Of a stretch of DNA of 64,000 nucleotides, positions 10,353 to 22,110 are shown one piece after another; the stretch's first letter is position 1; each line of letters starts with the position of its first letter. The notes below the pieces were generated by a model. That model saw nothing but the letters and a program-made list of their open reading frames with translations, searched no databases and had not been told where the DNA came from. This stretch comes from Mesotaenium endlicherianum (lineage: Eukaryota > Streptophyta > Zygnematophyceae > Zygnematales > Mesotaeniaceae), in the NCBI GenBank assembly GCA_009602735.1, contig WELA01009535.1, forward strand, positions 225,190 through 289,189. Direction: 5' to 3'. Made by a program: the position numbers and the translations under genes.

Positions 10353-12478
10353 CGAGTGACACTACAATGTGGCGCCAGGTGGCCTTTGCAGGGCCTGATG
10401 ATGACCGGGCCCTGGGCTATCCGGCGCTTGCTTACCTGAAGAGCTCGAAGGCTTGGGCCCAGCACTTAGTTAGCTGGGTGGAGAAGGCAGCTGCTGCAGG
10501 CTGGAATCTAGGGCCAGCGAGAGCAGGTGGATGAGATGCCTGGCTTCTGTACGTGGCTCATGCACTGCCCGCTCGCCCGACAACCTTCCGGCTCGCCCGG
10601 GTTTTTTAAATTCTCTCAAGCTCCCGGTAGCCATCGCTAGGTTGGCCTAATACTTCTACCTAGTCCTACCTGGACCTTGACAGGTGGCACACGTAGACAA
10701 GCACACGCAGTAAGAGGAAGAGCTTCCATTTGGTGCCACGCAAAAGGCAAAATATTGGTAGAAAAAGAAAGAAAATAAGGGACTGCAGAGTTTGTGCAGA
10801 CCGCTACATGATAAAGGCATGTACCGCTTACATATCTCTTATGTCATGGTTCCGACTCTGTAGGCTGTAATTGTGGACAGCGTGTAGGACAGCTCATCAA
10901 AGGATAGAAAAGGACGCATTCACTTGAGGAGCCAGTATGTTTTGAGGCATCATGTCATTGACTCAATCTTTGCCATACGAGTGATTGTGGTCTCACTTGG
11001 TGAGTGCCTGGGATTTTTTCCAGCTTGTGGCATGAGATGCACCATTAGATTTTGAGGGCAATTAAGTCCACTCGAGTCAGAGGATTAGAGTTGCACAGGG
11101 TACTCGTGCTTTGACCAGAAGATATATGTTTGTCTGAACCAGACGTATAGGACCACAGTTTACGCATGCCAAAGGACGTGTTAATAGCTCTATGATGACT
11201 ACTTGTTCCAAGCTTCAACTGGTTGACAAGTCATTGCAGCTGACTTATCCTTGTTGGATTATCCGTGCTTTCATTTGGCTTATGAGGAATAAGTGCAGAC
11301 TGCCTTCTCTTAACCGACATTTTTCTCATCTGTGAGCTGACCTTGATGTTACTGATCAGGTACAGCAGTGCTAGTCAATCGTCTCACTACATACAAGAGT
11401 TGTATGATCCTACCAGGAGTGAGTGGGGAAGAATAGAGGGAGCTTTAAGTATGTGTAGGCAGCTTCTGCATCATGCAAAAACTGGCAACTAAATTATTTA
11501 ATGAGTATCACATATGCAAGGTATGCATTTGGATTGCACTTGCGCATGAAATTTACAAGTCTCTTTTAGAACTTGGGTCAATAAAAAGGCGGGCACCAAG
11601 TATGAGCATACAAATGTGTCCGATGAAGAATGTCTCACATTTGGCACAAGCATTGGTAAGTCTAATCTGCTTTTTAAAGTGGCTGTATGTGGTACCTTTT
11701 CATAATAAATGCGTCATATTTGTTCATAAAATACTCGTAATGACCTCGAGTCACTTGAGGATTTTTGAAATGATGCACATTATGTATGTATTGTTGGACG
11801 CTTGCGAGCAGTTGTGTCACCTTGCAACAAGTGGACGAGTCAAATGACTTCAACCACTTATTCTACCTAATTCCTGTCTGCCCTTTACAGTTACCTGCCT
11901 TGCAGCTGACATATAAATACCACTAGATTAGTTGTGGCATTACACATTTTGACCTCTTTTTCATGTTCTGTACAAGAAAGACAAGAGTGGTGTTTACAAT
12001 ATTGTCGCTCAATTGTATGCGGCAGAGAATGAATCCTGAAACTAATACTACTTTGCAATGACGGCCATCCCTTCAAGATAGGGTCACACCTCTCCCACCA
12101 CATACACTTGACGATGCTAGGAAGCATACGCGTAGGAGTTTCCTAGTCTATTGAAATCCTTCCACTAGATGTTGGTTCAACGTAAAGCATGGGCTTATTT
12201 CATGTCCACACAGACCATCAAGATAGTCCATCAGAACTTATGCAAGCCAAAAGTACACCTTCACAACAGAGTACTTACAGAACACATTGTTACATGACTG
12301 AGCTAGAGACTAAAACTGCTCCTGTTCTCGATCTAGTATAAGCCCGTATATCTGAAGCAACTTGGCACCAGCAAGACTCTCCTGAGACTCTCCTGTTTTA
12401 CATAGACTGTCGCAACAACCTGGTCACTTTCTCACGTCAATTATTTGATTCAAGCCACCTTCACAAATTATCAGGTGC
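10353..12478. other. Convergent intergenic region between the YTH gene and SGT1; no gene seen
   Basis: This stretch must contain the 3' UTRs of both neighbours. Open frames such as 11473-11847 have no recognisable similarity or codon bias. No canonical AATAAA could be placed with confidence for either gene, and no RNA gene was recognised. Confidence 0.5.
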
Positions 12479-15446
12479 TTAAGTAGGAGGTCTTCCCTCC
12501 ACCGTCTTCTCCTTAACCTCCTTCCAGTTTGTTGACAGAACAGTTCCACTCGACTCCACCTGGAACATTTGGAGCAGCCTATCAGAATCTGTCTTTTTGT
12601 ACTACAAGGATTTGCTGCCTGTTGAAGAGCTCACGAAAGTTGAGAACTATATTCCAAGGGAAATCAACCCTGCTCTCACCACTCATATAAGTGAATGAAG
12701 AGGAACAAGAGCCGCCAAGACACGCACTTTATCAGCAGTCGTAAGAGTACTTTGGCAAATATAACAGCAGGAAGGCAGGGAGAAACCCAAGCAGCTGATG
12801 AGTGAACTTACAAAAGATTTGTTCATTGCTCGACGAGTGTCCTCGTCTGCATCCTTGTAAATATTCTGAAAGAGCCTGTTAAGAGCCGCATCCCCCTCCA
12901 GCTTCTCATCCTTCTCCTGCTCAAAGAGGTCACGAGGGGTTGATTACTTTGATAACGCTTGACCGTGAGCAAGTTCTTGCGCCTGCTTCTCTACTTCACT
13001 TTTTGCTCATTGATAGAAGCACATTATTACCATCAAGCTGCTGAAAAGTAGGTAACCATCATTGTGCTTTAACAACGAATTGACAGACCCATCCACGCAC
13101 TGCAGCTTTAAACATGCTTGTCCACGAGGAGGTTACAAAAGCATTCACAAACGAGTATCATAGGCGTGGTAAACCGTGAAAAACCATACCTCTTCCTTCA
13201 TCTTTGCTTCTAGCTTGTCCCAATCAACCTCCTTATTCTTGCTCGATGGATACTTGGTCTTCACATTTGCAAGTCTCGCTGCAGGAACTCAAGCAAGAGT
13301 AGGACCAGCAAAGTAAGGGCTCAGCGAGAACGTCTGAGCCTTTGAGGAAGATATTTCACTTCATGAGAAAGAGGAAGAGGCATCTAGCAAAGTAACAACA
13401 CAAGACATTAGACCACTCTTGCAGCATGGGAGAGACATGACTACTCACAGAACAAGGACAGAAATACTCTACATTGGCCAGCTAATCGTAACTCCATAAC
13501 AACTAGTGGGCTACAAAAGCTCGCAACTCTCACCATCTGAGACATTGATTGGCTGATCCACCCCTTTCCTCATTCCATAATCCAAGCCAGTCCACTGAAT
13601 GCTTTCTGCCTTGGGCATACGGAGCTCCACCTTTGTCTTCAGCAGAGTGTAATTGCTCTCGGCTGCATTGATCTGCTTATCATGACAAACCACAGGAACT
13701 TAAGCTCAGTAATCCAGGAAATAGCTACAAAATAAAACTATCATCCTCTTGTAACAAGCCAGGACATATCACAACGGGAGCTGATTGAATGCTCTTTCAG
13801 AGGAAGTGAGATGCTAACAGACTCACCTTGCCAAAGAGTCGAAGTTGGAGGACATATGGCTCTCCAGAAGATTGCTTTATCACCACACTGAGCTGCTCAG
13901 GAACTCAAAAGCACCCAAGTCACAACAATGACACACTCAATACCAGATACAGTGGTGAGCAAGATGAGGCTGAATAACATTGCTCACAAAAGGTACTAAC
14001 ACTTGCTCGCCAAAGGTACATGTAACAACATGAAGACGCTCAAGGGTCTGACAACCAGAATGCGACGTGCACACGAGCCCTTGCCAATAGAGAAAGTACT
14101 AGAAGGAACACAACTCACAATCTGCTCCCCAAATTCCACTTGAAGGTCCTCCGCATTTATGCCTTTGGCGAGTACACTGACAACCACATTTGTTGATGAC
14201 TGATACCACTCGTGCCTGCGTAATGAGCAGAAAGAGAGAACAGACATAAGCACACGCATAAAGCATCATACGAGGCAATTGAATCTAAGCAGATACCTTT
14301 CCTGTGTATTTGTAAGTGCATGGAGCGTCCTTGAAGGGCAGACACTGTTGTATATACCTGTACTTGGGTGGAGGTGGTGGCAGGCTAGATGTATTAGTTG
14401 TCTCAGTGGAGACCTCAGAAACCTGAAAAGACAAAAGTGGGGTTGTGTCTCTTGCAGTATCTGAACTGGGCGGCTGTTGCAGAGGGGTTGCAGGTTGTTC
14501 TTCTAGCGAGGCCCGGGCTTCTATCTCATCTGCCATCAACATAAGGGTTTAATACATCCTGACTAGAGCAAATCAGACTTCGTGTCCCCTGATTCTGATT
14601 CCAGCAGCCGTTTCTTAAGGAAGGCTTAAGCTGCAGTGCACAAGCCAAATCACGACCAGGAAGTCAAGCAGTCTTGACTTCAACAACTAGCAGGTCAGTA
14701 GCAACCAAAAGATCTACTCCGCTCCCAGTTGTGTGTCATGATAACTTCATATCGCGTTCCAGCTTCTTCGGACAAAAGCGAGCCAACTTGGGCGAGAATA
14801 ACCAAAAGCCAGAGAATGAAGCCCCTCCTTCCAGAGGAAAGCCAGAGATTGAAGCCCCTACTTCCAGAGAGGACATACCACTCAATTCAGCTTCACATTT
14901 GCGTAACCACGTCTTGAAGGATGAGTTCGTTGGTTCAAGAGTGGCACCAGCCTGGAAAGCTGCTCTTGCCGTCTGATACTCCTCCAGGGAAAAACAAGCA
15001 ATGCTGCAAAATAGAAAATAAAGACCTTCAGCTTCGCTTTACACACTTGAAGTCAGGCAAGTGGGAGCAGGCCAAGTTGTCAGCTGCTAAAAGCCATGCA
15101 ACTCACCCCTTCCTCAAGTAGGCCTTTGCCGACGACGGCTGCAATTGTATTGCTTTATTAGCATCCACAATCGCATCTGCAACAACATATCCCACTTGAT
15201 CTCAAAAAAAGACTCCATACACGCCGCCAGTACGCCTAAAAGGCATAGCTTCAAAGGTGCAAAATATATGGCAGTCCAACCTGTGAAATTCTCGAGTTTA
15301 GTGTAAGCAGCAGCTCTTCGTTCGTAGAGACTCGAGTTGTCAGGTTCTGCCTCAATAGCTCGAGTATATGAGTCTACCGCTGCTTCATAGTCTTCGTCGA
15401 CGAAGAAAGAGTTACCCTCTCTCTCTAAATCAACCGTCGAAGCCAT
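12479..15446 (-). CDS. SGT1: SGT1 co-chaperone (TPR-CS-SGS protein)
   Basis: SGT1 works with HSP90 and RAR1/SKP1-type partners in stabilising immune NLR receptors and SCF ubiquitin ligases in the cytosol and nucleus (family knowledge). Ten exons can be read on the minus strand: 15281-15446, 15107-15176, 14879-15003, 14358-14529, 14119-14215, 13827-13892, 13534-13672, 13190-13278, 12812-12916 and 12479-12559. All have GT/AG borders, and the phases sum to exactly 370 codons (369 residues plus stop). Residues 1-115 form the TPR repeats ([29 protein letters not shown]). Residues 121-175 are a variable Ser/Thr/Pro linker. Residues 176-265 are the CS domain ([27 protein letters not shown]). Residues 280-369 are the SGS domain ([44 protein letters not shown]). 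The start is the first ATG in the TPR frame, just before [10 protein letters not shown]. Odd point: the protein stops at EGRPPT, without the DGMELKKWE-like tail usual in plant SGT1. Confidence 0.95.
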
Positions 15447-16033
15447 GAGACCACAAACTAACCTGCACAATCACATAAAGACAGAACGGAAACCTCAGAC
15501 TGCCTCTACTGTTTGTACGGCAATGCCTTTTTACTAGCGTGCCAATGGCGCTTTCCAGCTGGCGGGAGACGTGTAAGACGTTTTGCTCACCAGCGGCTTC
15601 CTGTTAGTTTCTATCTTCACCTCCGGAGTGGTTGCAATACATGCCGTCCTTCATTCCTCTTATCATGTTATTAAGTTGTTTCTCATTCGTGAATTTCAGG
15701 ACTGCATGATGGATGTTCAGATTGGACCTCCTGTCTTGGATGAGCGACTCGCTTGGAACAGAGTTGCATCGTCTGTTTCACGATGATTTCACGACAACCT
15801 CGAGAACATCTTAGAATGTCGTAAAGATTTACGAACTTGTCGCGACTGGATAGAACAAGCGTGGATGGCATGTTATGTATGAAGCGCGTTGAGCAACCGG
15901 CCATATATTGACGCCGGCCAGACGGGTTAATGCATGGGGGGATAATGGGGGAAAACTTCATCCTTTTTTTTGGATCCTCAGGTTTTGAAAGTGCCTAGTG
16001 AAATTAAGGTGCCGTGCTATTTTTGGCGTCTTT
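15447..16033. other. Upstream region of SGT1 up to the first LTR sequence; no gene seen
   Basis: This stretch should contain the SGT1 promoter and 5' UTR (minus strand). I could not assign a TATA box or other named site. From about 15990 onward it begins to show weak likeness to the sequence preceding the LTR body at 17636. Confidence 0.4.
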
Positions 16034-17265
16034 TGTCAATTTTGGAAGTGCTATCCACTTGACGGTGCCGCACGCGCAGCGCAAGTCACGGCCACCCAGG
16101 TACGGGAAGTCAGCATTGACTCACCGACCAGAGGACCGAGTCAGCGGTCACGTTGAAGTCGTTGTCACTGTCAAAGTGGTCACGACACGTCACACCCACA
16201 CCCAGGACGGGATGGGGATGTGGACCGAGTGGTCAGCCGAAAGGCTAGGGGCATGGAACCAGCAATGAGCCAGCCTTGCGAGTGCCAAGAAAGGTACTGA
16301 TCAATCGGCTGTCCAAGCCAAGTACAGCGGGGATGTTGCAAAGGGCGTTGTGTGCCGCCTCGGCTAGGCCCTCAGGTGACTGGTCACGGCCTGAGCGTTC
16401 ATCCTAAACGCTGCCAGCCAGCCACATAGGCGTGATTGTCAGCTAGAAGGCTAAGTGGTCACGCGCAACAGTTCCAAATGCATGCATGCAGAATGACAAC
16501 TTCTAAGCTGTGTGAGAGCTGTTGGGTAAGGACGGCATGCAAGCTAAGCGCTGTGACTAACCACTGCTATTCTCGAAAGAGGACAGTGTGTGGTGCTTGT
16601 GAAAGGCACGAGTCTTGCCTGAAGCTGCCTCATCCTTGCTCGCATTGTTGTCAAGGAAGCTGAAGAAGCAGAAGGAGTGCAGAGAAGGAGTTCCCAAGGC
16701 CATAGAAGGGCCGAGCTGCCACGCTTCTGCCGACGCTGGAAGATTTCTTTTCAAGTGTATCATAGAAAGGTTAGGCCTCAGGAGTTCCCAAGAGAGGATC
16801 TCGCTGGTGGAAAGTAGAGAGCTGCGGAATAGAATCTGTTCGGAGATTAGTGCAGATTGAGGTTAAACGTCGCAAGCGTGCGAGGGTCACTTAAAATGGT
16901 GAGTGCTGTGTTAATCTCCAAGTTCTCAGAAGTCTTTATTGTCGAATTGCTGATAGCAAGAGTAGTCTTAACAAGTAAAGCTCTCAGTGAAGAACTGAGT
17001 GAGCCCAGCCAAGCAGTGAAGAGCTGTTAAGGCGCGGTGTTGAGCGAAGAGCTCAGACCAGGCCAGTACAGATGTGCAGTTCAGAGTTTTGTAAGCTGTG
17101 ACTCGAAGTTAAGCGAAAGCCTTGAAGGGCGAATTTCTCTGAGCTTGACAATGCCTGTTAAGGTGCTTAGACGTGATTTCTGCAAACTACAAACTTGTTA
17201 ATTCTGTAAACCCTCAACTTGGGCAAAAGCCTGTGTGGAAGTAAGACGCTTCTGTCCTTGTAAGG
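16034..17265 (+). mobile_element. Remnant LTR of family C, upstream of element C
   Basis: About 1.2 kb matches the LTR bodies at 17636-18865 and 27548-28781 (shared words: CTTGACGGTGCCGCACGC, TACGGGAAGTCAG, GGTTAGGCCTCAGGAGTTCC-like). It is clearly more diverged from them than they are from each other. It ends exactly where the next LTR begins (TGTAAGGGAAACTG at 17266). It is an old LTR end, broken. Confidence 0.75.
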
Positions 17266-18865
17266 GAAACTGAAGATCAGCTATCTTTTCAAAAATTTCT
17301 GCTAAGTGTTGAATGAGGAACTGGTTGAACATGAGAAGCACTGAGTGTGGGATGCCTCACCGCATGATGCAAGTGCAGGAAGACCAGGAATGGGTCAAAC
17401 CCCAACCAGTCTGTCACCGACATACGTGCAAGGGACGATCAACCCGGTCGATTCCAACTGGCGGCGACGCATTGACACGTCAACCAAGTCGAAGGCACAC
17501 GTGCTGAGAAGCCACGCACGCGCCAGGGGTCCGACGCTGTTAGGCACGACATATATTCCCCGTGAAAACCTGCTCAATTTGGGGTGTTGATAAAACCATC
17601 ATAATTTGGCAGTTCTCTTCAAAATTGAGCTATATTGTCGCGACTGCTACCCGCTTGACGGTGTCGCACGCACAGCGCAAGCCACGGCCGCCCAAGTACG
17701 GGAAGTCAGTGTTGACTCACCGACCAAAGGACCAAGTTTTCTCAGTCAGCGGTCATTTCAAAGTCATTATCACTGTCAAAGTGGTCACGACACGTCAAAC
17801 CCACACCCAGGGATGGATGGGGATTTGGACGGAGTAGTCAGCCGAAAGGCTAGGGGTATGGAACCAGCAAGTGTCGGAAAGGTACTGATCAATTGGCTAT
17901 CTAAGCCAAGTACAGCAGGGATGTTGCAGAGGCGTTGTGTGCCACCTCGGCCAAGACCCGCAGGTGACTAGTCACGGCTTGAGCGTTCATTCTAAACGCT
18001 GCCAGACAGCCACATAGGAATGATAGTCAGCTGAGGGCTAAGCAGTCACGCGCGACAATCCCAAGGCATGCATGCATGCAGAATGACAACTCCTAAGCTG
18101 TGTGAGGGCTGCTAGGTAAGGACGGCATGCAAGCTATGCACTGTGACTAAGCACTGGCATTCTCAAGAGAGGATAATGTGTGCTGCATGTGAAAGGCACG
18201 AGTCCTGCCTGAAGCTACCTCATTCTTGCTCGCATCATTGTTAGGAGCTCGCATCGTTGTTAGTTGAAGGAGCGGAAGGAGCACAAAGAAGAAGGTGTTC
18301 CCAAGGCCATAGAAGAGCCGAGACGCCACGCTTCTGCCGACGCTGGAAGATTTCTTCCTAAGTGTATCGTAGAAAGGTTAGACCTCAGGAGTTCCCAAGA
18401 GAGGATCTCGCTGGTAGAAAGTAGAGAAATGCAAGATAGAATCTGTTTGGAGATTAGCACATATTTGGGTCAAACGCCACAAGCGTGCGAGGGACACTTA
18501 AAATGGTGAGTGCTGTGTTGGTTTCCAAGTTCTCAAAAATCTCAATTGTTGAATTGCTGATAGCAAGAGTAGTCTTAACAGGTATAGCTCTCAGTGAAGA
18601 ACTGAGTGAGCCCAGCCGAGCAGTGAAGAGCTGTTAAGGCGCGGTGTTGAGTGAAGAGCTCAGACCAGGCCAGCATAGATGTGCAATTTCAGAGTTTTGT
18701 AAGCTGTGACTTGTGGAAGTTAAGCGAAAGCCTTGAAGGGCAATTTTCTCTAAATATGGCATTGCCTGTTAAGTTTCTTAGACGTGATTTTTGCAAACCA
18801 CAAAACTTGTTCATTCTGTAAACCCTCAACTTGGGCGAAAGCGTGTGTGGAAGTAAGACACTTTG
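17266..18865 (+). repeat. 5' LTR of element C
   Basis: It begins TGTAAGGGAAACTG, like the 3' LTR at 27335. It contains a first unit ending GGCACGACA (17552), an 80-base stretch, and the 1.2-kb body starting TGTCGCGACTGC (about 17636). Likeness to the 3' LTR stops near 18865. A usual tRNA primer site could not be recognised after it. Confidence 0.65.
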
Positions 18866-19239
18866 TCCTACTTCTGAGAACTTGTTGATTGCTTCAGGTG
18901 AACAAGAATTCCCAAGACAGCTGGGGATTGAGGCCTGTGAAGGCTGCCGGTGTTCAACCTGGAAGGGGACCCGGAGAAATTCAACTGTATATGCGGTTGA
19001 GGAGTGGAAGACTCTACCACTCTGTGGAGCCTGCAGAAAGTTCTGATTCTAGCCAGAGTCCACGAGGAAGTGAGACGTCTGAGCATACTGACAACCGGTG
19101 GAGTGAGCAACCGTCGAGAGACGAGTCTCGTCATATCTCCGCAAGCGGTGAGAACCCGGGTAACACACGAGCCTTTGCACCTGATTTGGGCACAGAGCAA
19201 GACGTGTGGGGAAGAGTCAGTGAGTCCTGGTCACCGTTC

Positions 19240-20960
19240 AAAATGGCCGGTGATGATCGGGATGAAAATCCTAAGTTCAAGCTGTCTGCAAAGTGTTTTA
19301 GCGAACGAACCAGCTGAAACGGCCTCACTTTCGAAGAGTTTGATGAGATCTATAGGGCAGAATTCTTTGAGAAGATTCGGAAGGATTCTCCTTATACGCA
19401 ATCTGTCGTATTTGTAGGCTTGGTTCAATACTTGGACAAAAATGCCCTGCTGCTATATCGCCAATTCCGGAAAGGTGAGGATCTCACCCAGGAAAGGACA
19501 TTTGCACAACTGAAAAGGGCAAGGAATTTGAAAATCCAAAAAGAGGCTACGAAAGCCCGAATGTCTGCTCTATCTTCAGAAAGAACAGTGGCAACTGCAC
19601 CTGTTGAGAGCATAGACTTAGCTGCACTAACACAAGAATTAATAGAGGCCATGAGGCAACTCACTGAGGGTCAACGAAGAGCTGCTACTCAGAGCGATGA
19701 TGTCGGCTCTGTCGCAGAGTTGCGAAAGGTGTGTGCAGAACTGTCTGAAAAGATTGCTAATGCTCAGGAACGAGACACACGCAGAGCTGCATCTCTCCAT
19801 GGTCAGGAAGGCGATAGCGCCACGACATAGGCAAGCCATGCGCAAGCCTTGGCTAGCTGTCGTAAGGATATGGAGGCTGGGGATGACCAACTAGACCCTG
19901 AGCATTGTCTGCGCCGTTTCTTTAAGTAGCTTGAAGCACGATTCCCAGAGGATCGCAGTCTTAAGGTGCACCGTTATGTGCATTTTGTCGGTCAGAAGAA
20001 CGAGACAGTCATGGAGGTTAAATCCAGATTGGTAGACCTCGCCAAAAAGGCAAAAATATACGAGCCCAGAATAGTGGCTGATAAGTTTCTGTTGTGCTTG
20101 GGCAAGGAAACAGATCGTGAAGTCAGGCCACATCTGTCCGCAAAGTACGGGATTGACTGGGACATCGACGAGGCGATTGAAATAGCACGCAATGTCGATG
20201 AAGGTAAAGTGTGGTACAAAGAGGCTTCAGGACGCTTATGGCTCCTGAGAGGAGGGAGGAATCCTCTTCGCCTAAGGTCAACAGCTCTAATTTTCAGTTT
20301 AAGAAAAAGAGCGGGTCTTTCAATAAGTTTGCTAAGCATGCCAACGCTGCTGAAACAGCAGAGAGTTGTTGGAATTGCGGGAAATCAGGACATCAGAAGA
20401 GGGATTGTCCGTTTCTAGATGCTAAACAATTATCTGCTAGCAAGGCATAGATATGTGCACATTGCAGCAAGAAGGGACATTCAGAAGATGAGTGCTGGTC
20501 TAAGAACCCAAATTTAAAACCGCCATGGGCAAATGCTGCCATGAAAGAGGCAGACAAGGAAAAAAAGAGAGAAAAGGGTGGCTCTGGTAATCGCAAGGGT
20601 AACCAGAAGTATGAAGCTATGAGTGCAGAAATCGCTGAGTTGAAAGCGCAGTTTGCGAAACTAAACGCGCCCAATGTCTACTATGATGCAGATATTGCAG
20701 AAAAGACCGTCTGCGAAGGCGAGAAGCTGATGCCTGAAAAGGTTGTGGACGCAACGGCTGCCGAGCAAGCAGATCACAACCGTCTGGTGGCAATGAATGC
20801 TGGGAAGCTTCCTCAGACTTTCCGGATCACTCTGGATGAAAATGAGATCTTGCAGCTACGACACGCTAGGCCCGGGACGCGTAAGACATTTAGTTTTTCA
20901 CTGGAGAAGCTGAAGGTCCTGGTGGAACACGATCCAGCATGCTCCTTTGCTTTCTCTCGC
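19240..20960 (+). mobile_element. gag region of element C (capsid-like part and two CCHC zinc knuckles)
   Basis: The region encodes a capsid-like helical segment, a Gln/Glu-rich linker, and two zinc knuckles, CWNCGKSGHQKRDC and CAHCSKKGHSEDEC (about 20370-20500). A Lys-rich and coiled-coil segment follows. Such knuckles bind packaged RNA in Ty3-like elements. No clear protease motif was found after it. The region is broken. Confidence 0.75.
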
Positions 20961-21091
20961 TGATTTTACCCATTCACGATTGAAGAAGTCGGACATCAGC
21001 TGGATATGGCTGAGGAAGGTGCGAATAGCACCTCATTGCTCACCAATTTCAGCACCGTAAGAGTGCAAAATAGGGATGGTGCATTGTCAGG

Positions 21092-22110
21092 ATGGAAGAT
21101 CCTTTTCGCAAAAGGGGAGTAGTGGTGTTGGAATTATTTGCCGGACTTGTGTCTGGGACCATAGCATTGATCCAGCGAGGAATACAGGTGGCCAAACTCC
21201 TGTATGTGGACAATGACGACCACGTTTTTCTAGCATTCAGAAAAGGCATGAGTCAGATGCCGCAAATGCATCACTTTAAAGGATTGGCGCCCGCATATAG
21301 CAATGTCGAGCGCATCGCCGGAGGCAACATTATTGATGTGGAGCTTGAAGGCCTGTATGGCTACAGGATTGACTGGATCTTTGCTAGATTTCCTTGTCAA
21401 CCGTTTTCTCAAATTGGAAACCGGAGGGGATTCAGTGATCCACGAGCACAAAATTGGGGATGGATAATGAAAATTATCAGCATGGCAACGACAGCACTAC
21501 TACCCACCAGTGTTTGTGATTGAGAATGTGCATTTAAGAATGGATTACAAGCAGATGAAGCCGGGAGAACTATGGCTGATTTTCGACTCCACTTTGGGCC
21601 ATCAAGTGTTAATCAACGACGTCAAGCACGGAGGATTATCCCATAGGGCTAGGATATTTTGGACCACAGGCATGTCTATTGAGGTCCTGAGAGAGATTGA
21701 GGACATTACATGGCGATCACCAACGGCATTGACAGTGGAAGAGGCGCTGGCGGTGCATACCAGACCAGTGGCCAGGAGGGATTCCTATCCACAGTGTGTC
21801 ATCAACGAACCAGGTCAGCTAAGGGTGGTACTGCCAACCTTCACAGCATATCCAAGATCCCGAGCTTTCATAGAAGGTGGACCAGGAATGGTCAAAGACA
21901 TGCATGAAAGGAACGCCATTTGGAGAGAGCCTACTGCGGTGGAGAAGGGCAAATGCCTCGGAATACCCGACACCATAGCTCGACATATAGCCGGTGCTGT
22001 AGGGTCAGATGAAGCTGCAAAGATTTTTGACAACATGATTGGGCAGCACTCTATGACTTGGTTGGTGGAAACAATCATGACGTGGCAGCAGCTGACCTTC
22101 ACTGACAAGC
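21092..22110 (+). mobile_element. DNA cytosine-5 methyltransferase domain inside element C (DNMT3/DRM-like)
   Basis: Motifs of C5-methyltransferases are visible in the normal order. There is an AdoMet-binding motif I LELFAGLVSG (about 21127), the catalytic Pro-Cys loop FPCQPFSQIG (about 21390), ENV (motif VI, about 21520), and SHRARIFWT (motif VIII, about 21640), a wording typical of the DNMT3/DRM branch. A C-terminal motif IX/X segment follows (REPTAVEKGKCLGIP, then IGQHSMTWL near 22040). It would transfer a methyl group to cytosine in DNA. It lies between gag and RT, in element orientation, within the two LTRs, so it belongs to the element and not to a host gene. Retrotransposon-borne DNMTs are known from Klebsormidium and Symbiodinium. 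Fossil; broken with the rest of the element. Confidence 0.88.

Noticed and set aside
11473-11847. Open frame of 124 codons between the YTH gene and SGT1
   Set aside because: It has no similarity, no conserved motif and AT-rich composition like the surrounding spacer.
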